Source: Cunninghamia lanceolata
Taxonomy: Eukaryota > Streptophyta > Pinopsida > Cupressales > Cupressaceae
DNA length: 64,000 nt
Direction of reading: 5' to 3'
Assembly (NCBI GenBank): GCA_027924645.1
Contig: BSBN01000241.1
Span: forward strand, 11,928,001-11,992,000
How positions within the stretch are numbered: the first letter of the stretch is position 1; each line of letters begins with the position of its first letter. Below are positions 43,993 to 56,287 of this stretch, in pieces. The notes under the pieces were generated by a model. The model ran no database searches. It saw only the letters and a program-made list of their open reading frames with translations, and was not told the origin of the DNA. Made by a program: the position numbers and the translations under genes.

Positions 43993-44743
43993 CTTAACAT
44001 GATCTTGGTACAGCTCATTATAGGCTATAATAGCAGGTGTCCAAAGACTTGGGTCGAGTCTTTGCCTTATATTCAACAATCATACAAAAGAGCAACTAAT
44101 GCATCAACAAATCAGTCACCTTTTGAGGCTTGTTTGGGTTATTTTCCTATCAATCCACTTGATGTTGCATTGGAACAAGAGGACGCACAAGGAGAGCAAA
44201 ATTCAGAGGTGGCAAGAGTCATGAAATTCATTGAACATATAAGACAAATTCAGTTCAAGGTGAAAGACCGACTAGAGAGGTCTCAAGAAAAGTACAAGAG
44301 CAAGTAGATAACATGAACTCAAGATGGGAGACAAGGTGTGGCTGTCCTTGGGAAAAGAAAGACTATCAGGACCGATGAAGAAGGTAAAATCACTGAGATA
44401 TGCACCCGTCACCATCTTGGAAGACTTTGGAAACAATGCTTTCAGACTTAATCTACCCCAATATATGAGAATACACTCAGTGTTGAGTTGTGAATACCTA
44501 CATCTATGTGAACCATCCAAGTTGGGTGAAGAAGATGAAGAGCAGCTACTGCCCTCATTGGAGGATTCAGCGGTTGATGAACAAGTCATACTCCTAGAGG
44601 ATGTAGTATTGCAAAAGACCAGAGAAACCAAAAGATGTGCCCAAGAGTCTTGGCAAACAGGACACAAAGGACAAGCAACAAAGCAAGTAAAATGGTACTC
44701 GAAGGAGAAAGTGGGAGAACTCTTCCCACATTTGATGTCTCAT
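43993..44743 (+). pseudogene. Gypsy A integrase C-terminus and chromodomain-like tail
   Basis: It resumes with the integrase segment LIIGYNSRCPKTWVESLPYI, QSPFEACLGYFP and, after a stop at 44306, the C-terminal GDKVWLSLGKERL and KVKSLRYAPVTILEDFGNNA motifs. The tail (LLEDVVLQKTRETKRC, VKWYSKEKVGELFPHL) aligns in position with a chromodomain but is much diverged. It lies just upstream of the 3' LTR. The catalytic core of this integrase is absent. Confidence 0.85.
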
Positions 44744-44784
44744 TAATCTTTTGTGGGACAAAATCCTCTCTCAGAAATGAGGTA

Positions 44785-45462
44785 TGATCCATAAGGATTC
44801 AGGAAAAGGTAACACATCAGCAGAACGATTCACTTCTAGAGTTTCAGACCTCAAAACACCTCGGAGAAATTAACAATATAAAATCGTCAATTCCAACAAG
44901 GTGCGATTTCAAAACCACCGATTCCCTTGAGGGGCAATTGCGAAATGGCCGGTCTGATGAAAGGGGTGCTTTCATCTAGATTAAACGTATGAGAAGTTGA
45001 AACGACTGGTCCGACTTTGTCTCTTCATTTCTGGGCAAGAAGACCTTTTAGTAAACAATTAGGGACTTCCAACACTTACATAAAGACATGTAGGGGATAA
45101 ATTAAAGCATGAGGGGCAAGTTTCAGTGTTGAAGCAGCTAGAAGAAGAATTCCTGCTGAAAAGTGAAGTAGCAGACTTCACAATAAGAGGGCCAACTAAA
45201 AGTGTATCTATTATCTCTGTACTTGTTTGTCATGAGCGATAATAATCAAGTAGCCAAGCAATGGTCACTACTAACTGGTTTTTCCACAGCCTAAGGTTTT
45301 CTAGGATAAAAAGTTTGTGCTGTGTTGCAAAATTTCTTTACTTTCAGTTCCAAATAACATTTCAGACCTTTAATCAGCTGTCATTTGAGAAATTCAAGTA
45401 GTACAGTAATATAGGTGTGTGGTTTGTACATTTCTACTATAAACTAGAGAAATTACAGATCA
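44785..45462 (+). repeat. 3' LTR of gypsy A
   Basis: 678 bp, TGATCCATAAGG to TTACAGATCA, followed by the duplication TGATA. It is paired with 9379-10040. Confidence 0.9.
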
Positions 45463-45467
45463 TGATA

Positions 45468-47480
45468 TGTTGGTATGGAGCCTCCCAATTCTATGTTTCC
45501 ATCTTAATTTCTAAATGGTATTCTTTACTTGAAAGGCAATGCACTCCCCCTTTTTATTGCCGCAATAATTAGCATTGAGTCCTCTTACACCTAATGTTTT
45601 TACCATCCCTTATTCATTAGCATTGAGTCCTCTTACACCTAATGTTTTAACTTTTTACCATCCCTTATTCTTAGTCAGTCTTGTTAATGCTAATAAAGCC
45701 ATTGCTTCTATCTTATTATTTGTATCCACACCTGCATGAACTGAAAACGTCAACAAAGATTGTTCATCACCATCTCTAAAGACAACCCACTCCTCTTGCC
45801 AATCCTGAATTTTCTTCCACAGCTACATCAAAATTGAGCTTAACCTAATTTCTATGCTTTTCCAGCCTATTCCCACCAAACCCATTATCCAGCATCTTTA
45901 TCAACTTTTATCTTTTTAGAATTTTTTCATATTCTTCAAATGGCTTAGTTGATCTAGGCTTCCAAGTATCGACCAACTATAATATCAAAACCTCCATCTT
46001 CCCTATACTCTCCACATCATGTTTTGGTTCTCCCTAAAAAATGTAGAGTTTCTTTCCAGTCATAGACTCCAAATTGTAATTGTTGGACTTATTGTCCATA
46101 TGCCTTTCAAAATCTCATTTTGAAGCCTTCTTGGCCACATCAATCTCCACCTCCTTACTACTTTTGGGCCACCCCATCCTACTTCCATTTTACTTAATAA
46201 TAATGTCAAATTCCCCTTGCCATCTAACAATGCAGAAACAGATAATCTCTATTTTCTAAACTACTCATCCATAAAGGATATCTTTAATGGCCATGAAATC
46301 CTCCACAGGTGAGAGCATCATATGTCAATGCCTTACCTAAGATTACTGACCATTAAAAAAAGTCTTTGGAAGCCCATGCTTGAGGCACACATTCATGGCT
46401 GGAAATTGCCTTCCTTCCCCTTCAAATTTTTGAAAGAAATAGTTATAAGTCTCTATAACCAAAATGTCTCATAATTTTAGCCTTATCTCATATAAGTTGA
46501 TCGCTCCCTCTCACATTTAAAGGGTGGATATATTTCGAAATGCTTTCTAGAACTACAATTTGAATTTTACCTTTATCAAAATGACAGGGCCATTCCAAAT
46601 GCTTCCATTTTCCTCTTCCTTCTAAATATGTGAGATAGTTTTTATGTCCTTTCTGCGTGAAGCTCTAAAGCGAATAGCCTTTCAACTTTTCAGATGTCCA
46701 AATATTTCCCTCTAACCACCATGTTCCAAAGCGTATCCTTTTCTTCATACACCCTACATACCATCTTTGCTCCAAAAGCTAAATTTGTAACCTTCTTGAT
46801 TCTCAACGACAAACCCCAATTCCATTTTGGTGGCACACCTTTTTCCAAACTACGAGAATAAGTTCTCTTTTTTCCCTTGTCCCATTCAACAAGAAAAAAA
46901 GTATAGTCCTGTAACAGCTACAACTATTTTACCTAATGCCTGGAATAAAGACATCAGACATATTGGAACTCTTGTAAAAAGGCTTTAATTAGCTGAATTA
47001 TTCCTTCTAAGGTAAGCCATTTTCCTTTCCATGTCAATTTGTCTGAATTCAATCTACTGATCACTTTCAACAATCCGTTCTTTGCTTCATCATAGCAGTC
47101 CCATGTAGACACTTGGTAGTTGATAACTTTTTAACTCCATAATTCTGCAAATCCTTTCTTGTAATTCCCTCAATACATTTTGGAAAACAATCTTTGACTT
47201 CTTCTTGCTAATTTTCTAACCTGTAACAGTTTTATAGATATTTCAAATATGCTTAGAAGTTTCAACCTCCTAAGCAATTGAAGCCCGTGCCATCAGATTG
47301 TCATCCACAAATTGAAAATGGGATGCTAGAATCCATTGGGAGGTTATGTTTAAGACTTTTATTCTTCTTTCTCCATGTTACTTCTTATATTCCTTCCTAG
47401 ATCTTCTGCTTACTACAATAAATAGGTAGGGAAAGAGGGAATCTCCCAGCCTTAAACCCCTTGATGCAGAAAACATTCAG
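45468..47480 (-). pseudogene. LINE (non-LTR retrotransposon) ORF2, RT and RNase H, degenerate
   Basis: On the minus strand, from the right: an RT block near 47410-47460 like K-G--G--LFPYLF (family: QGDPLSPYLF); the catalytic block FQFVDDNLM near 47290-47330 (family: FADD), with both Asp kept. Next come zinc-RVT-like TIWSLWLERNSTFFRENQ near 46020-46090 and an RNase H start KLNFD near 45830. It continues at 9373 in the same frame across gypsy A. Many frameshifts and stops show it is old. The 5' end is truncated near 47480; endonuclease and ORF1 are absent. Confidence 0.78.
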
Positions 47481-47554
47481 CATGCAATATTAACAAGGAG
47501 TGAAAATTAGTAGCTATAAAACTTTTAATCCTACTTCATTGAAATTGCAAACCT

Positions 47555-49080
47555 AACTAATTCCTTGTTCCCAATGAGTCTTCGAATGACTCCATCTACA
47601 TATTTACATATGATATGATCAATGACTATAGATCATTTCTACCATTGATAAGCATTATAATAAATTTTCCAAGTTTTATTTTGACTGCCTTGATTTAAGG
47701 TTTCATGTACTAATTTATAATTACAAATGTCTTAGTTATTGAACCTAATATCACTGTAAAATGGACATTTTAACAGAAAGTGCATTTCATCCCCTACTTC
47801 ATTTAAATTGTATACCCTACATTTTTTTTGCTTGCCCTACAAATTCTTTGATCCCGTGAAGTCTTTGGATGTCTCCATCCACCAGTCTCTATTTAAGTAA
47901 TAGAACTGATAGAAGTCAATAAAACCTAATCGATTGTCAGAAAACTAATAATATCTTCAAAAATTACATTACCTACAAATTCCTTGTTCTCGTGAAGTCT
48001 TTAGATGACTCCAACTACCAGTTCTACATAAGTAATACAACCGATATAAGTGAATAACAATTAATTGATTGACAGAAAATTAACAAAATTGCATACCCTA
48101 CAATTTTTTTGTTCCCAGCATCTTCAGGCGACTCCATCTACCAGCCTCCATATACGTAAATATAACTGATAGAAATGAATAACAACTAGTTGATAGATTG
48201 AAACATAACAAAATGTTAACCAAATTGCATACCCTGCAAATTCTTTGTTTCCATGGACTCTCAGACTAAATACCAGTCGTTGTAATTGTAGTATAGCAAA
48301 TAACAACTAATTGATCAAATGAAAAATAACAAAAGATTAAAAATATTACATGTCCTACAAATCCTTCTAAATACCCTACAAATTCTCCGTTCTCGTGGTC
48401 TTTGAGTGACTCCAAACACCTGTCTCTACATATGTGACATAATTGATAAAAGTGAATAAGAACTAATTGATTCCCAGAAAAATAAAGAATTCTTAAACAA
48501 ATTGAAAACCCTACAAATGAATTGTTCCCATGGAGTCGGTGACTCTGTCTACCAGTCTTTACATATGTAATGCTGCTGAAACAAAGTGAATAACACGTAA
48601 TCCACTGTGCACAACTGGTAATGTAGAGATAAATGGAGAAAATGACCACATGAGGGTGTGGTTTGATTCCCTATGCAAAAAATTTTAATGTAAACCCCTT
48701 CAGTCACAACGTCTGTAGTTGACTCTCTCAACCAGTTTCTATATTCGTAATATGACTGATAGAAGTGAATAACACCTAATTGACGCTACGTGGCTGGCGA
48801 TGTAGCCGCAATTGGCAATAATGACCAAAAGGAGGGCTGCAATTTAATTCCTCTTAGAAAGAATTCTAGTGTAAATCCCTTCGAGGCAATAAATGGGTAT
48901 GTCCTTTGGGGTCACATTCTACTTCGGATTCAAAGCTCCCGACCAAAAGCGTTTGATAATTAATTAAAAAGAGATAATTGATCGACCGAAAAATAGCGAA
49001 ATCTTTTAACATTATGCCGAATTTACATTCCTAGAAACTTTGGCGAAAAAAACAACCGATTGATGGAATGAAAAATTAAT
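47555..49080. repeat. Degenerate tandem array, roughly 120-145 bp units
   Basis: A unit containing CCCTACAAATTC-TTGTTC, GACTCCATCTACCAGTCT, AACTGATAGAAGTGAATAAC and AATTGATTGACAGAAAA recurs. The GACTCC block is at 47588, 47871, 48007, 48130, 48263, 48408, 48541 and 48721. Looser relatives reach about 49080, close to exon 1. Spacing varies from 123 to 283. No coding function is seen. It lies in intron 1 just after the donor site. Confidence 0.75.
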
Positions 49081-49174
49081 GGAGCATTAGGTTTTCACAA
49101 TCCATCTTAGTGATTTTTTAAACTATTGGAGAAAACTATGTAGAAATCTTGAAAGTTTTAGCGGATTTTCATAC

Positions 49175-49582
49175 CTCCAAATCTGACCTCGATTTCGCCT
49201 TTGTCTCGACCAGACGAAAATAATCCTGCCACTTATCCCACTCTTGTTCGGGACTCCGCTCATCTTTAACCTTCAAGTTTTCCAGAAATTTCGTGACGAT
49301 GCCACGAAATTGCTCTCCGAGCTTTGCCCCGAATTGTAGACCCCAATTCCCCCGTCTTCCATCTGCTGCGAAATTGTTACTAGAACAGCAATAAAATGTG
49401 GGTGAACGCGAATATGGCTTTGATCTTTTCCTCCTTGAAAACTCAGCTTGACAGGGACAAGCATTTACTTTGGTAATAACAGAGATTTTGCGGGTTTGCG
49501 TGCTATGTTTTTCCCTTGTAGGCGATAATTTGTAATCACGATAACTGGGGTTCGAAACTCCGCCTGGCGCAATTGCAGCCAT
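49175..49582 (-). CDS. UVR-domain (EXECUTER-like) chloroplast protein, exon 1
   Basis: This encodes 136 residues from MAAIAPGG to SRSDLE, ending exactly at a codon before donor GTATGA. The start at 49582 is preferred over the in-frame ATG at 49675 because it has a good plant context (AAC-ATGGCT) and begins a typical transit-peptide-like stretch: few acidic residues, rich in Ser, Thr, Arg and Lys over residues 1-75. Residues 112-126 read EQEWDKWQDYFRLVE, matching the conserved WD-W---F-EVE segment before the UVR repeats of EXECUTER1/2. Exons 2 and 3 supply the two UVR repeats. Plastid location and a role in singlet-oxygen signalling are family inferences. EXECUTER2-like or a UVR paralogue is possible. 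Confidence 0.8.
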
Positions 49583-50027
49583 GTTTTGAAAACAAAAACA
49601 CAGTAAGCCCTGGTTTTCTGTTTGTTTCCTTATCCTTGAATAACTAGTGGTGATAAGTAGAAGATAAAATTTCAAGACTTTCAGTTGTCATGTTGATGGA
49701 GTGTTTGGTGCTGAGGATATTTTTGAAGGTGGATAATGTTGTTAGGAGATAGCATGTTTTTTTGGCTGCATGGAACGTGACACTAAATGACCCGGCTTTG
49801 AAAATAAGATTGAACTTCTTCTTTATGTCTTACAGAACATATGGTTTTTAATGGAGGAAGTTATAAAATAGTTTAGGGTTGTTAATACAGTCATTTCAAC
49901 TTTGTTGATCTTCTTGATGTTGAACTCCTATTATAGACCACATATCAAAAATTCATTAAATTATACTTTTAATGGAGAAAAAATGAGGATGAGTTTTAAT
50001 GGGAGGAATATTAAGGGAAAATATTAA
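49583..50027 (-). promoter_or_regulatory. Presumed 5' flank of the UVR-domain gene
   Basis: This is the upstream side of exon 1. I see no clear TATA box at a convincing distance and cannot place the transcription start. The call rests on position only. Confidence 0.3.
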
Positions 50028-50305
50028 TAATAATAATTGTATAAAAGTTTTTCACATCAACATTTTAGATCGGATTTTATAGTTCATTATTCACATCAAC
50101 ATTTTAGATCGGATTTTATAGTTCATTATTCACATCAAGAGAAATGGATTATAAAATTAGAGACAAAAGAAAGACAAATTATAAAATTATTTATAATAAT
50201 AATTGTATACAAGTTTTTGGCATCAACATTTTGGATCCCATTTTATGGTTCATCATTCAACTGAAGAGAAGTGGATTGTAAATTTCCAAACAAAAGAAAG
50301 AAAAG
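50028..50305 (+). repeat. Local duplications upstream of the gene
   Basis: A 37-base unit (CACATCAACATTTTAGATCG and onward) occurs twice head to tail at about 50052-50125. A larger diverged copy of the whole block, beginning AATAATAATTGTATA, restarts near 50192. A poly-T run follows at 50370-50391. Confidence 0.75.
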
Positions 50306-52830
50306 TTACTTTTATAAGAGGCCATGTTTTTATGGAAATTTGGATTCAAAATTTCTCAAATTTGTATTGTTTTTTTTTTTTTTTTTTTTTTGGCTAAGAG
50401 GGGCATAGTTTAAGTGGGATTCCATGGCTAAAAATGTGATAACTTTTTGGGTAGTTGAGAATTTAAAGTTTATTATTATAGATTGTTTGTTATTGTAATG
50501 GAAATAAAATGTTTTTCATTACAAATAATTTACTTAGTAAGTTGGCATGGTCTTTGGAGAATGGTACTTCTATTATTTGTACAACACACTATGATGGAAC
50601 TATCATTATCTATTTTATTTTTGCTTGAGACACAAAGAAAAATTAAGCTTTATCTTGAAGTCAAGAATTTAATAGCCCTTCAGATGAGAATTTAGACCAC
50701 TCTATAAATTTGATTGCTAGTCATATGCCTAAAGGACATAAGAATTGTTTGCCAGAGTTCTAGGAAAGAAATGTAATAATAGTTGAGGAAGTATTTGCCA
50801 CAATTGTAAGGAAGAAATGGAATCGTAGTTGCAATTACATTGAAGTTATCGAAAAGATAGTAAATGATTTTGGGGTCACATGAGGACATCACCATAAAAA
50901 TGCTTTTTGAAAAGATGGAGGGAAACATCCCAGATTGATATAAGAACCAAGATGGCAATCACATTGATACATGCCCATATTTTAAGGATTCTTTTCAGAC
51001 TTAAGGAAATAAAAAGGAAAACTTTTTCTTATTGAATTAAATGAATGAAAAAGAAACAAAATGGATTTATTACAGATTTTAGTAATAAATTCTTCAAATT
51101 TTATTCTAAGATATTAGAAATTAGCAAGTTGATTAATGTAATTGATAAGGTTACTTCACCCAATGATACATTTGAGAAGGCTATTGAAATTGAATTGAAT
51201 TTGTAAAACTCGAGGAAAGTAGAGCTAATCAAGAAAGAGAAGTTCAAAGAACTAAAGCAAAATATAAGGAGCTAGAGGTTAATGAGATGAAAATTAACTT
51301 TAACCATGATATTTTCAAACATATTGAACAATAGAATATATTTGGTAAAAATGACAACAATTACATCTTGAAGATGAAAAAGGCACAAGTGTCTAATACA
51401 AGCAGAGGTGTCTAACAAAGTGCATGCAAATTAATGGCCTCAACCATGTGTGACATGTAGTAGTGGTAACTAAATATACATAACCTAAATAGGCTCGTCC
51501 TAAATTAGAACTATAACATATCAAAGAAAATAAATAGATTTACATAACTACTAGATGACCATTCCTTAAAAAGTTTTAATTGGGTACTTTATTATGTACA
51601 AACCATAAGCATTGTCACCTAGATAAAGAGACAAGGGATTTCCACATTCTATTGTCACATATACTCTTCATATATTTTCTATTAATTATATATCACCATG
51701 ATGTTCATTTTATTTTTATGATAGTCATTCTACCATCAAAACTTAAATATTGATGTCTCGATGCAATCTAATATTAGAAGGAAACATGATTCTTGATCGT
51801 CCTACATCATTTTGAATCATGGAAAGTTAAGGGTGAGTCTCAAAACTCTTCGTACATTACTCCCATTTGTCTTAGGTTGGAGGTAGCCAAAATCCATATA
51901 TTTGATTTTGTTATGACATTATGACACCTACAAGAACTCCATGGTGTAAAAATCAACTCTAAGGACTTTAATGAACATTCTCGATAGCAAATGAAGAACG
52001 GCCATACAATTGAAATTAAAGAGCGTTTAGGAAAACAAGTTCTTGGACCACGTGTAAATATAAAAAAAATGCTTCTTCGTCAAGCTCATATATTTGTATC
52101 AACCATACATAGACCCCATAGTTAAGAAACTTGTGTTGCATAATAATCTCTGGTATATTTCTTTTCAAGCAATGAAGGGGTTAATGTAGAGCAAAATTCT
52201 TTTGATGGTGATGATATGATTAGAGCCATCTAAGAGGATGATGACTTATTATAATATAAGCAAATTTTACCAAGGATTCTCTTCATGAATGAAATCTTGT
52301 CAAGGCTATTGATGATTTCAAATCTCAACATGAACATATGATCTCTAGCAATTGAACTAACTACATGATAATGAGATCTTGGCTTTTAAATAAGTTTCAG
52401 TGATGAGCCTTGAGAATGACATGGCTATAAATGGTGTTGGGAAGCTATACAAGGTTAGAAATGATTAAGAACATTTTCTCAAGAATGAACCATAAACGAA
52501 GAATGCCAAACCTATTCCTCTAAAATAACAAGGTCTTTCTTCACAACCTAGCATATAGAGGAGGGATGAGGTTATGCCTATAACTTAGAGCCAGCCTACA
52601 TTACAAATAAATACTTGTCCCTAGATTGGGGACTAGAGAAAAACTTATAATTCAAATGGAGAAGAGCTTTGGAGGATCATTTGAGGCTAATATTAAGGAA
52701 GAGGAACATGTTTATGAGCCACCTAAAATCCATTTGGAAATTAGAAAAAACCAAACATTAGAGATGTGTCATCCTTTTATATCGTGTTCATCATTAAGGA
52801 CACATGAACATTCCAATGACATTCCTCCAA
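50306..52830. other. AT-rich intergenic stretch, no recognised gene
   Basis: Only short, domain-free open frames occur. Some stretches look like decayed coding sequence, but no motif could be identified. Confidence 0.45.
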
Positions 52831-52839
52831 TAATGTTTT

Positions 52840-52945
52840 CCACTTGAGGTGACGCAAGAGTTGGGTTTGAAGATTGATCAATCTTATCAGTGTGTCTATG
52901 TTGTGGGTTCATGGAGGGTGAATGTGTTTAGTCTAGTAAAATATT
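52840..52945 (+). pseudogene. Possible retrotransposon protease remnant
   Basis: A short frame reads LEVTQELGLKIDQSYQCVY, resembling the region after the active site of gypsy-type proteases in plants. The active-site aspartate block is not seen, and nothing recognisable precedes or follows. Confidence 0.3.
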
Positions 52946-52949
52946 GATA

Positions 52950-53755
52950 AATTATCCAAAAATAAATTTACAGAAGAGCAAGAATGAAGGCGAAGGTGTG
53001 TGTACCCCATAAGGGAGGTCACATACTCAAATAAAGAAGGTATAGGTTATATGCACTTTATTGAACAATATATAATGAAAATGGAAGCACAATATGCTTT
53101 ATACAAGAGGCATCTCATACAACAAGTTAGTGTCTCACTTAAAATTATAGTTAGCTTTTTTCACCTTTTTACCATTGATGTTATTGTGATGGAATGTAGC
53201 TATGAACTATAGTATGCGTCTAAAACATGGACATAATTTGCATGGGAGGAACTGTAAAAATGAATATGACATATCACTATTCATATCTCACTAGGAAAAC
53301 AAATAATTTAAAATGTATAGAGCAAGGGATATTGTTAATCATTAAAATTTTACTTGACTTTCAATGCATTGGTGACATGATAAAAATGTTTGGCCAATTA
53401 TATGGTGATGAAAAGCAAACAATAAACTATGGTTCTGCCCAAACTAAGACAAAAATAAAATGTTATATAGCTGACATGTCAACCATGAACCTTGATTTGG
53501 CGAAAGCAAGAATAGTATGTGGAATAAGAATAATTTTCACACCTCTATTGAATAATATCCTTCCATTTTTGTATAGGATTTTTTTATTATGATGTTCATA
53601 ACTGCTTTTAACAAATTTAGACCAAAGAGTTCCATGATGAACTTTTGTCAACTCCTCCTATGTCATCAATTGTTATCCCCTTTAAATACATTAGTACTAA
53701 TCTTTGTTTATATTATATTCAAATGGAATACACCATGAAATCTAACTTTAAATCT
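52950..53755. other. AT-rich stretch without a recognised feature
   Basis: Open frames of 70 and 121 codons on the plus strand (53000-53212, 53227-53592) show no domain and biased AT-rich codons, and are not called. Confidence 0.4.
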
Positions 53756-53759
53756 TACA

Positions 53760-54760
53760 TCTAAGAAAGATTGGCCTTTCTCGTCTCCTTCTCTACCCCC
53801 TGATGCATGTGCTTGTGCTCTTGTGCCCAACCCCTCAGCTTGAGTCCTGGACCCCACTGCCTTAGCTCGTGAAGGCAATGTATGAGGGACATCATACTCT
53901 GAAGTGTTACTTGGGGTGGTTCACTACTCTCCCCAAGAGGACCTAAGAATAATTGATTGAAAAAATTGCAATGATGAGGCACACAAACATGTGTGGACGA
54001 CGAGGGTCTAGTAATCTCAGGTGATCCAATATGACCACCTATATCATGTGGTTGTGCAAGCTGAGAGGTATGTGTAATCAAGTGCTCAGTCAAAGAGTGT
54101 ATGGAAATGAGGCTCTATTGTGTTGCATTTGCAACAACATCTGAGTGTTGAATTGTAGGTGGAAAAGGGATAGCAGGAGGGGGAATAAAAGGACCTTGCA
54201 CTTGTCTCATTGCCTAAGGTCTATCTTGAGGCATTCCTGTACCTACTCCCTAGAACTCTCTAAAATCAAAATAATTCACACGGTGACCCATTACAAACTA
54301 TGCATATAGTTTACGAAGGAAATATAAAGGTACATCAAAATTGTTGTTGGGTGGTTTATCATTTAAACCATCCACCAATGATCCCAAAGATTCTAAGTAA
54401 TGCCCTGATGTGTACACCATTTGATTGAATACTTAGGTTTATGGACATCAAATGCAATCTAGTTTTAGAGTTGACAAAATATTGGGCTAACATAGCTTAG
54501 GTAATGTCTAAATCTTTGACTTGGTCATATGATCAACCATTAGAATATTCTACCTTCTTCACTTCTTGCCATTGCCTAAATGATTCATGTTGGATTTTGA
54601 GGGTTTGAACATGAATAATAATTCCCTCTAAGCTCGATGTCATTGAAGACAATCAAGGGTGGCGACGATAAACTTCTATAATTCTACTTATTTCATCAAT
54701 ATTTCTTTCGATTTGCTCCTGGATTGTTGGAGGTTTGGTGGGGAGGGTTTGGATTTTGAT
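53760..54760 (-). pseudogene. Decayed coding-like sequence, family unknown
   Basis: The minus strand has a 110-codon frame (54093-53761) rich in His, Pro, Ser and Gln (SQLAQPHDIGGHIGSPEI). Upstream is a broken Pro-rich segment (PFIPPPAIPFPP) and a YAYFVMGHRVNYFDF-like stretch. The composition suggests a low-complexity region of a mobile-element protein, but no domain can be named. Confidence 0.3.
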
Positions 54761-56287
54761 GTTCTTCATCCATTTTACCTGTTTCAAATTTAAGACATAC
54801 AAATTTAGGATTTAAAACAAAAAAAATTAATTTGATTTACAAAAAAAACAAAAAAGAGAAGAATTAGACCCTTACCTCTTCGAATTTGCCTCCTCCAAAT
54901 TAGATATTTATTCTTCTACAATCAGATATCACTTTTTCCCTCTCTGCATTTTGCAAGCCATGGGTTTTGCAAAACACGGGCCTTTTTTTTCACTTTTTAT
55001 GGTTTGCAAAATAGATATCCATTTTAGGTTTCACAAAACGGACATCCATTTTGGAACATATATCTATTCCAAATGGATATCCATTCTAAATGGATATTAT
55101 TACCAACCCATAAAAAATTCAAAGAATCATTTCATGATTTTGGCTATGTAAAATGTGTTTTTTCTCCTATTGCCACTGTTTGGCCCGCGATGATCCTGCA
55201 CTCACATTGAGTGTTAACTCCCACATAAGACTCATACAATATTATCCACTCATGCAAACAAAAATCTAATTGCAAGTCCACATTGGATTCTCCTCCAAAG
55301 TGGGTGCCCCTGATGGGTCCCACCTCCTAGAAGTTATCTCCAGGTCAACATGGACTTCTAGAAAGCAACTCCAAGTCTCCATAGGCTCCACTTCTAAAGT
55401 GGGAACCTATAATGGGTCCCACCAGATTGAATGTATCTACAATATGTCCAAGTGAAATAATTAATAAATAATTTGTCCCTCAAGTATTTATGTGTCTAAG
55501 AAGACTTTCCAAGAATCATGGAGACACATAAAATAACTCAGGACAACAATGTTAATGGAACCTTTTCCTAACAGTCACATCTTTAGCATTTACATTGGGG
55601 GCACTGTACTTTAATCACTCCTCTTTCTATTACACTTGGGGACATATGCTTCCCTCCTTTACATCTTATGACTTTATTGCACTATATTTTTACATTGGAG
55701 GACATTGTGCCTTCCCCACACCTTATGAACTTTCTTGTGCTAGATTCAATGCATCTAGGGATATTTAGTCATACATGTGCTTTGATGATATCATCCTTAG
55801 ATGTCACTTCCTTCTATTGTCATTATTATTTATGGACATTATAATGCATTGATCTATGTAGATTTATCACTGATTCTATCATTGCTTCATCATTTTTGGA
55901 TTACCATAGAAAAAGATTCAATTTTATAGGTGCTTTATTGATCATATCTTATTCACACATCTATTTTCATGCTTTGACATGATACACATTATTTCCTATT
56001 ATATGATCTAACCGAGCCATTCAGGGCTATTTTGTTTGGTACATCAATATGTATTTTGAGTTACATCATGGGACACCATGTCATTCCCCTTTAAGATTGT
56101 ATTATTATTCCCTTTATATTTACACATGAGAGCATCATGCATCCCCTTTTTACATGTGTCTTATTATCGACATATCTGTTGATAGAGGGGTATTGACCTT
56201 CCACTTTTAACATTATTGCACCTTATTCAGTACCTTACCCATATGGGGCCTATTACTTGATTCAAGCTTTCATGCTTACATCTTACA
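54761..56287. other. Intergenic stretch with short local repeats
   Basis: It contains several GGATATCCATT-like short palindromic words (55010-55100) and a duplicated segment with AAAGTGGG and ATGGGTCCCACC at 55295-55325 and 55393-55423, a spacing near 98. Repeated ACATTGGGGACAT-like phrases (55590-55700) suggest old retroelement LTR sequence. No gene is seen. Confidence 0.5.

Larger units (their letters stand above)
9379..45462 (+). mobile_element. Ty3/gypsy LTR retrotransposon A, 36 kb composite
   Basis: Two related LTRs bound the element. They begin TGATCCATAAG and end ACAGATCA, so the termini form the inverted pair TGATC/GATCA. The flanking pentamers are identical: TGATA at 9374-9378 and at 45463-45467. 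Of its own sequence only 9379 to 14298 (LTR, gag, PR, early RT) and 43993 to 45462 (integrase C-terminus, LTR) remain. Most of RT, RNase H and the integrase core are gone, and about 29.7 kb of other elements lie between. It inserted into a LINE in intron 1. LTR divergence is high by eye, so the insertion is old. Confidence 0.85.
8546..49174 (-). other. Intron 1 of the UVR-domain gene, about 40.6 kb
   Basis: The intron runs from donor GAG then GTATGA at 49175/49174 to acceptor CTGCAG at 8546. Joining exon 1 to exon 2 keeps one open frame and gives the order expected of EXECUTER proteins: a WD-W motif, then a UVR repeat. Nearly all of it is nested transposable elements, including a LINE split by a 36 kb gypsy composite, plus a tandem repeat array near the donor. 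The splice junction is inferred from frame, consensus sites and family order, not from transcripts. Confidence 0.7.

Noticed and set aside
53227..53592. 121-codon plus-strand frame
   Set aside because: It has no domain, AT-driven composition and no upstream context.
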